Made by a program: the position numbers and the translations under genes
Assembly: GCA_004352715.1 (NCBI GenBank)
Contig: SCFE01000043.1
Coordinates: 2,073,532 to 2,098,447, forward strand
Source of the DNA: Hofstenia miamia
Lineage: Eukaryota > Xenacoelomorpha > Acoela
Direction of reading: 5' to 3'
Length of the DNA: 24,916 bases
The notes under the pieces: model-generated
The model's input: the letters and a program-made list of their open reading frames with translations, nothing else
Told to the model about the DNA's origin: nothing
The model's database searches: none
In this document: in pieces, positions 20,083-24,916 of the stretch
Position numbering within the stretch: the stretch's first letter is position 1
Layout: the number at the start of each line of letters is the position of its first letter

Positions 20083-20483
20083 AAATTTATCATTGGACAG
20101 GGAGACAAGGAAGATACTAGCAGCAGAGAGAGCATTCAACTTAAATGGAGATGTTGATAGGTTGTATATCGCAAGGCATAAAGGAGGGAAAGGACTGCTA
20201 AGTGTGAAGGAAACTGTAGAAGCAGAAGCACTAGGGCTAAAGGAATACGTAGAAGCACAACCTAGAGGGTCACTACTGGAGGTCACTAAGGAGTTAAGGA
20301 AGATAAGAACTGAGTGAAGGAAAGACAGCATACCCGCGTAGGATGGAATTAGAGAGACAAACAAGTTATAGGCAGAAGGCAATGCATGGAGAATACTGGA
20401 GGAACACACAAAAATGTGACAGAGAAGAAAGCAGCAAGTGATTAAAGAAGGCAGGACTAAAAAGTGAAAAAGAATCACTGATA

Positions 20484-21146
20484 ATGGCAGCACAGGAGCA
20501 AGCAATAAGAACAAACTGGGTGAAGAAGCATATAGACAAAAGAGTAGAAGTAAGTGATAAGTGTAGGCTATGTAAGAAAGAGGCGGAGACAGTAGATCAT
20601 CTGATAGCAGGGTGTGAGAAGTTGGGACAGAATGAATATAAGTTCAGGCATGACAAGTTGGGACGAATGGTACATTGTAGCTTGAGCAGGCAGCATGGGT
20701 TAGAAGCAGGAGACAAGTGGCATGAGCACAAGCCACAGGGAGCCATAGAGAATAAAAAGGTTAAGATACTGTGGTACTTCAACATACAGACAAGCAAGGT
20801 AATAGAAGCACGGAGACCAGACATAGTAGTGGTCGACAAAGAGAAAAGATTGGGAACAGTAATAGACATTGCAATACCAAAGGACAGAAATGTAGAATGC
20901 AAGGAGAAAGAGAAGATAGACAAGTACAGGGTGTTAACAGAGGAAATAGAAAGGCTATGGAAGTTAACGAAGGTTGAAGTAGTCCCGGTAGTTGTAGGAG
21001 CACTAGGAGCAGTGAGTAAGAAGCATAAGAAATACTTGGAGGAGTTGGGAGTACCCAAGTGGGGAGGAGCAGTAGCACAGAAGGTAGCATTGTTAGGAAC
21101 AGCTAGAGTCTTGAGGAAAGCTCTCAGACTCCCTGGGAACTGGTGA
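20484..21146 (+). pseudogene. R4-like LINE C-terminal zinc knuckle and restriction-like endonuclease
   Basis: The open segment of 220 codons carries CRLC-x8-H-x4-C (20562-20615; CRLCKKEAETVDHLIAGC), the CCHC knuckle of R2/R4-type elements, followed by the PD-(D/E)xK-type nuclease core RRPDIVVVD (20811-20837) and VIDIAIP. It ends with conserved VVPVVVGALGAVSKK and a LLGTARVLRKALR tail. The nuclease would nick the target site for target-primed reverse transcription. All nuclease signature residues seem intact in this part, but the RT is absent and the upstream frame is broken, so the copy cannot be autonomous. The ATG at 20484 is an internal methionine: the homologous reading extends upstream (SYRQKAMHGEYW). 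Confidence 0.88.
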
Positions 21147-21195
21147 GTTCCCCGAGCTTAGAGGAATACCAGCATGAAGCTGTGAGAAGAAATGA

Positions 21196-21209
21196 AATAA
21201 TAATAATAA
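21196..21209. repeat. TAA-repeat tail of R4-like LINE
   Basis: About four and a half AAT/TAA units directly follow the 3' untranslated part of the R4-like LINE. Read on the minus strand the same spot is AATAAATTGCTTTTGACTC then TTA repeats, resembling the tail of an APE-type LINE. Confidence 0.7.
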
Positions 21210-21240
21210 GAGTCAAAAGCAATTTATTGCACAAAATCTT

Positions 21241-21330
21241 NNNNNNNNNNNNNNACTAGGAGCAGTGAGTAAGAAGCATAAGAAATACTTGGAGGAGTTG
21301 GGAGTACCCAAGTGGGGAGGAGCAGTAGCN
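21241..21330. other. Assembly debris: N runs around an exact 75-bp copy of the LINE
   Basis: 14 N (21241-21254), then 75 bases (21255-21329) identical to 21002-21076 of the R4-like LINE, then a single N at 21330. An exact fragment bracketed by Ns is best read as a misplaced gap-filling read, not a real duplication. Confidence 0.85.

Positions 21331-21359
<29 letters not shown>
21331..21359. repeat. AT dinucleotide microsatellite
   Basis: About 14 AT units directly after the N at 21330, likely a cause of the assembly break. Confidence 0.95.
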
Positions 21360-21362
<3 letters not shown>

Positions 21363-21388
21363 GGGTGGTATGTGTTTGTTGGGGATTT

Positions 21389-21402
21389 GTGTGTGTGTGT
21401 GT
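21389..21402. repeat. GT dinucleotide microsatellite
   Basis: Seven uninterrupted GT units. Confidence 0.9.
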
Positions 21403-21461
21403 ACATTATCTCGAAGGAGTGTAGTGTATTATTATCATTAAGTATGCATTGTCTATGAAAG

Positions 21462-21500
21462 ATAATAATAATAATAAGAGTCAAAGCAATATATTTGCTA
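21462..21500 (-). repeat. Second LINE-type 3' tail with TTA repeats
   Basis: On the minus strand, ATATTGCTTTGACTC is followed by five TTA/TTATT units (21478-21462). It closely matches the text at 21196-21225 in the same orientation. It is a plausible 3' end for the minus-strand LINE at 21580-23098. Confidence 0.5.
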
Positions 21501-21783
21501 AAAAGTAGCAATAAATCTACAAACTAAATATGGAATATATAATAATATATTTCTGTCTGTTTGTCACCAAATACATGAAAAAAATTTTTAATTATAAAGT
21601 AAGGTAAATGAGTGGAACCTGAAGATTTATTTAGGTCTAAGTTTAGAAAAATAGTTTGTAATTCTTTTAAGGTAGATAACCTAAATTGAAACGTAGATTT
21701 ACAATTTGATTGCTTAAGTTTTGATAGAGAAATTTTAAGAAAATTGAAGTTACCTAATTCTTTAAATGTGTGATTTAGATGAT

Positions 21784-22248
21784 TTAAAATCTGTTTTTAT
21801 CAGTAAATTTTTTATTATCAATATAAAGTTCTGAAATGTCACTATTTAGCCCATTGGATTTTCCAATAAAACGGTTTAAAAATTTCCACTTTTGTTTAGA
21901 AGAGTTTAAGTTTTCAAAAAATCGACGTTGTTTTAATGGTGTATTTTTTGTGCGTAGGTCTTTAATTAATTTCTTTGATCTTTCGTAATTAGTCCAATTT
22001 ATCTCAGTCGGGTCGGACTTAGCTAGTTCAAAGAGTTTCTGCTTTATGTTTATGGTATTCTTAATTACTTGATTATCAGTCGTGCTTAAATTAAATCGTC
22101 GTGAATTTTTAATTACTCGGCGGGACTTCAGCGGTGCTACTTTGTTTAGTGCTTGATTGATCTGTGCGGCAATGTAGTTTAACATGTGGGAACCAGAATT
22201 TAGAGTAAAAATATACTCGAATGGAATATTTTTAAGTAAATTTTCCAT
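21784..22248 (-). pseudogene. LINE endonuclease-RT linker, longest open segment
   Basis: This 154-codon run between the endonuclease and RT of the 21580-23098 LINE is rich in lysine and asparagine. It carries NQALNKVAPLKSRRVIKNSR and NYERSKKLIKDLRTKNTPLK, matching the linker helices seen in CR1-like elements. The start ATG is internal: homologous reading precedes it in the same frame (SFSDHALCIYNS upstream). It ends at a stop caused by a frameshift, after which the K-S-S-G block continues. Confidence 0.8.
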
Positions 22249-23012
22249 GATTTCATCTGAATAGTTTTTGAAATCCCTAGCATAAATCGTTTTAAATTTA
22301 GATAACTTAGCATGATGTTTACTATTGTAAATGCAGAGTGCATGATCACTGAAAGATTCGAGGATTAAACGTTTATATATAGTTTCTGAATTACATAAAA
22401 AATAATCAATTAATGTCGTTCTTTAGTGGGAGTCTGAGTGTTGATAATTTTTAAGTTATAAATAGCACATAGTTCATTCAATGCAGTTTTTTCATAAAAA
22501 CTGAAATAATTTATATTAAAGTCACCTAATATGTTTAGGGAATAGTTATTATTAGGAATATTTGAAATTTCATCGCATTTAAACTTTATATATTCTACAA
22601 GAAAATTCTTATTTGGATTATAAGTCACATTAATTAATTCATGTTCAGAGGAATTTGTAGGTGATTTAATTTCAATTCATAATGATTCAAAAACAGAATG
22701 ATCGGATTCAAGATTTTTTTTTCGTATTGGATTTAATTCTTTTGGTACAATAATCATAAGACTACCACCTCTACTATCCCTATTTTTAACAAAAACATCA
22801 AAGATTGCGGGGTCTGGATTGAACAAATTTGGATTAATTTCGTTGTTTAACCAAGTTTCTGTAATAGTGATAATTGAATTTGAACCAAATTGAGTCGCAA
22901 TTTTAAGAAAGTGATTTCTATTTGAATTAAGACTTCTGGCGTTTAAATAAATATGTTTAAAATTATCTTTATAATGATTCGCAAAATTTTCAAGATTACA
23001 TTCATCTAAGAT

Positions 23013-23039
23013 TGGGCCAGGATTTAATTCTATATCTCC
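23013..23039 (-). other. 2A-like ribosome-skipping motif in LINE ORF
   Basis: Minus-strand codons read GDIELNPGP, an exact D-x-E-x-N-P-G-P 2A consensus, preceded by hydrophobic NNLIILA as in active 2A peptides, and followed in frame by the LINE endonuclease domain. 2A sequences cause the ribosome to skip the last glycine-proline bond and are known at the N-termini of some CR1-type LINEs. A stop (TAA) lies about 31 codons upstream in the same frame, so the original N-terminus is broken in this copy. Confidence 0.85.
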
Positions 23040-23109
23040 TGCTAGAATAATTAAATTATTATAAAAGTAATCATGGATGAAAGTAAGAAAATTTTTGCTA
23101 AATTTTAGT

Positions 23110-24085
23110 TATAATTCATAGTAGTGTTGATAATAAAATTCGTGTGTGTATGTGTGGTTGTCTCACGCTGAAGGTTTTTTCCCATTCACAACTAGAGATA
23201 TAGCCAGTGTTGCCGCCCATGACCTTAGCTGTGCAATCAGCGCATTTTTTTTTAAGAATTCAAGCACATTAGAAGGGCATTATATTCATTCTAGGGTGGA
23301 GAGTTCATTTAGACTCCGCCTGAAATTGTTGTTTCTTAATCTTTTGATTGAAAAGTTTAAATTATGTATATTTTACTGCGCAATTTTTTCAGTAGGACTC
23401 GATAAAGATGTGATCTCACAACAATATATGTAAATGGTCTATGCTCTTTTATAAGCATTCCTCAACATAAGTCGAAGATTGTACACATTATATTGGAAAA
23501 TTTGAGCTATGGACATCTCAATGTCATGCTACTAAGACGGTCATAAAGCAGATGATTGTATTTATAAAATATGGGTAATCGAATTTTTATATCATGTTAC
23601 TCTTTGGAGGGGGATTTCCGCCTTGAGAATAGAATTGATGAAAGAGTTCTGAGAAAATTAAAACTAAGACGATAATTATTTTTGTTTTTTGCATTCCCAT
23701 TGGATCGGCTGATTAAAAAAGAAATTTCTACACTAGTTCTCAAAAGGCAATATTTAGGAAATATTAATAATCATGTCAAAGAGGTTTCCGTCACTGCACT
23801 AGTTGTGCAATGTTAAACAAAGCAACAGTGCCCTGATAAAATTCAAGAAAGTAACTAAAATAAATACGAGAATTAAACTATCAAATTGCAAAAGTTTATA
23901 ACATCCAAATGATGATTTCAGGTTATATAAGTTTTCAGAATATATTAAAGATTAAAATAACAAAGACAAGGAATTGAAAATTAGAAAAATAATATACTTG
24001 CAGAAAATTATATAAAATAATCCTTCACCGAAAATTTTATTCAAACGCTGCTAATTGACAACAGATAGATATATTCCAAAAACTC
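23110..24085. other. AT-rich stretch, no supported gene
   Basis: A 95-codon plus-strand frame (23146-23433) has no family resemblance. No RNA gene, terminal repeat or promoter motif could be supported. Confidence 0.5.
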
Positions 24086-24475
24086 GGTTGGTACTTTTTA
24101 TCAACATACGAAATCTTGAAACCGACATAGGGAACCTTGACATCGACATAGCAAATCGTTATGACAATATGAACAAAAAATTTTGCATAAATGGGGTATG
24201 CGTATCAAATATATCAAAAGAGACGTCAAAATTTACTTTTAGCAGTACTTTATTGAGTTGTAATCTAGACTAAATGATAAAATATTATATTTGATTTCAT
24301 TAAAATACTTTAATGTACATATGAGAAAATTTTAAATGACCCATCTAATGTTATTAATCTTCATACCTCTTTCATGCTAAATTTTTGTTCATATTGTCAT
24401 AACGATTTTCTATGTCGATCTCACGATTCCTTATGTCGGTATCGAGATTTCGTATGTTGATAAAAAGTACCAACC
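24086..24475. repeat. 115-bp imperfect inverted repeat with 161-bp spacer
   Basis: The left arm (24086-24200) and the reverse complement of the right arm (24362-24475) align over their whole length at roughly 90% identity by eye: about 11 mismatches and one gap. The first 31 bases (GGTTGGTACTTTTTATCAAC onward) match exactly. The arms contain three diverged 21-base units, so both encode a heptad-like peptide: INIRNLETDIGNLDIDIANR on the left and INIRNLDTDIRNREIDIENR on the right. The left-arm frame is open from about 24055 to 24273; the right-arm frame meets a stop soon after the repeats. It could be a foldback or MITE-like element, or an inverted duplication of a coding repeat. Confidence 0.85.
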
Positions 24476-24916
24476 CACAAACTCTGGCGGTGAAAAAAGA
24501 ATTGATTGGTCTTAAAACTGTATGTGAATTATCTTCCAGCAGTCAGAAAAAGATGTGACTATGGAAATCACTGTAAAATAGTTTTTTGCCAATAGCAAGA
24601 ATAAAAAATTTCGTAAATAGCAAAAATATTAAAATAGTTGTTTGTGGCTAAGTTATTGATTAAAACTAAACCTTTGAAAATTTTGGAAATGAAGTGAAAT
24701 ATTAATTTAATGCTTATTTTACATGATTACCATTTTAACTAGATTTATCCTAAACCATGACCTATATAAACTCCTTTTAAGCATTTATGATTGTCGTAAG
24801 ATAAATGCATTCAGAAATTAATGGGGGAGTTTCACGAAATTTAGATTTTTTTTAAAATACACTTATATTATATATTTTGGGCTGAAAATCACAAAAAAAG
24901 GGTGCCAGGCATCATT
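24476..24916. other. AT-rich right edge, nothing recognised
   Basis: No coding frame, RNA gene or mobile-element signature is visible on either strand. Confidence 0.5.

Larger units (their letters stand above)
20083..21209 (+). mobile_element. R4/Dong-like LINE 3' half, inserted in gypsy sequence
   Basis: The plus strand begins abruptly at 20083 with LDRETRKILAAERAF and VDRLYIARHKGGKGLLSV, the region after the RT in R2/R4-group LINEs. A frameshift near 20317-20343 and one TGA near 20439 interrupt it, and the C-terminal domain then runs open to 21146. The element ends in an AAT/TAA-repeat tract (21196-21209). It is 5'-truncated, as is usual, and the RT is missing. Its orientation is opposite to the gypsy element it interrupts. 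Dong-type elements are known for insertion into TAA repeats, which fits the tail context. Confidence 0.85.
21580..23098 (-). mobile_element. APE-type LINE with 2A-like leader; RT mostly missing
   Basis: The minus strand reads, in order: a hydrophobic leader and 2A-like motif (23098-23013); endonuclease motifs HIYLNARSLNSN, TETWLN and NRDSRGGSLMII (22960-22745); VTYNPNKNF and ILGDFNIN (the catalytic G-D-F-N, around 22530); then, after a frameshift near 22420, TLIDYFLCNSETIYKR and SFSDHALCIYNS (the S-D-H motif, around 22350). The endonuclease-RT linker follows (22248-21784, for example KQRRFFENLNSSKQKWKFLN), and after a further shift LNLDLNKSSGSTHLPYF, the K-S-x-G block that opens the RT. The reading ends near 21580, so the RT palm is absent. 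One TGA (22672, probably a former TGG) and two frameshifts show decay. Confidence 0.87.

Noticed and set aside
19957-20514. 185-codon minus-strand frame
   Set aside because: Most of it is antisense to the plus-strand R4-like LINE and is leucine/serine-rich; only the part below 20082 belongs to the gypsy reading.
20597-21090. Minus-strand frames of 103-153 codons
   Set aside because: They are antisense shadows of the R4-like LINE endonuclease, whose zinc-knuckle and nuclease motifs are clear on the plus strand.
23146-23433. 95-codon plus-strand frame
   Set aside because: There is no recognisable motif, and nearby sequence has the same random AT-rich character.
1-24916. CRISPR arrays, integrons, bacterial operons or phage genes
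   Set aside because: No regularly spaced direct repeats, no Shine-Dalgarno-led gene series and no prokaryotic gene families were seen; all recognisable content is animal-type.

Overview
The window looks like AT-rich genomic DNA from an invertebrate animal. There are no bacterial-style operons, ribosome binding sites or CRISPR arrays. The one confidently recognised host gene is interrupted by GT-AG introns, and most of the rest is decayed animal-type transposon sequence (hAT DNA transposons, APE-type LINEs, an R4/Dong-like LINE with a restriction-enzyme-like endonuclease, and a Ty3/gypsy retroelement). One complete intron is only 45 nt long, which hints at a lineage with compact introns. The species cannot be fixed from the sequence.

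Layout from left to right. At 96-798 lies a well-bounded, internally deleted hAT element with perfect 8-bp target duplications. A 44-bp tandem repeat follows at 1761-1848, then a fixed-size 1000-N gap (1866-2865). Two unrecognised ORFs converge at 3064-3576 (+) and 3752-4285 (-). A complete but broken hAT transposase relic on the minus strand covers about 5045-7278. A LINE reverse-transcriptase fragment follows (7757-8220, -), with a possible continuation at 7365-7395 across an inserted sequence. A second, longer 5'-truncated LINE (9445-11255, -) ends in AATAAA and an ATT-repeat tail.

The host gene is ATPAF1 (ATP11 family, mitochondrial F1-ATPase assembly factor), minus strand, 11582 to about 13254. 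Its middle exons are hidden in a second 1000-N gap (11824-12823). Two possible upstream exons (13549-13698) share its open frame, and a TTAA-flanked candidate MITE (13704-13969) abuts the candidate start codon.

From 14493 to 15199 a 353-bp segment is repeated perfectly around a single N, almost certainly an unmerged contig overlap. From 15518 to 20082 the minus strand carries a decayed Ty3/gypsy element: an integrase (18913-20082), then a long unidentified open tract in the position where an env-like third ORF would sit. An R4/Dong-like LINE (20083-21209, +) interrupts the gypsy sequence. Beyond a patch of assembly debris (21241-21330), a minus-strand LINE (21580-23098) has an APE endonuclease headed by a 2A-like ribosome-skipping motif (DIELNPGP).

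The right end (23110-24916) is AT-rich and mostly featureless, apart from a 115-bp inverted repeat (24086-24200 / 24362-24475) whose two arms encode the same heptad-repeat peptide. Apart from ATPAF1 and perhaps the two unknown ORFs, the window is a graveyard of nested mobile elements. The best candidates for something less ordinary are the 2A-bearing LINE, the heptad-coding inverted repeat, the env-position tract and the unexplained frame upstream of ATPAF1.
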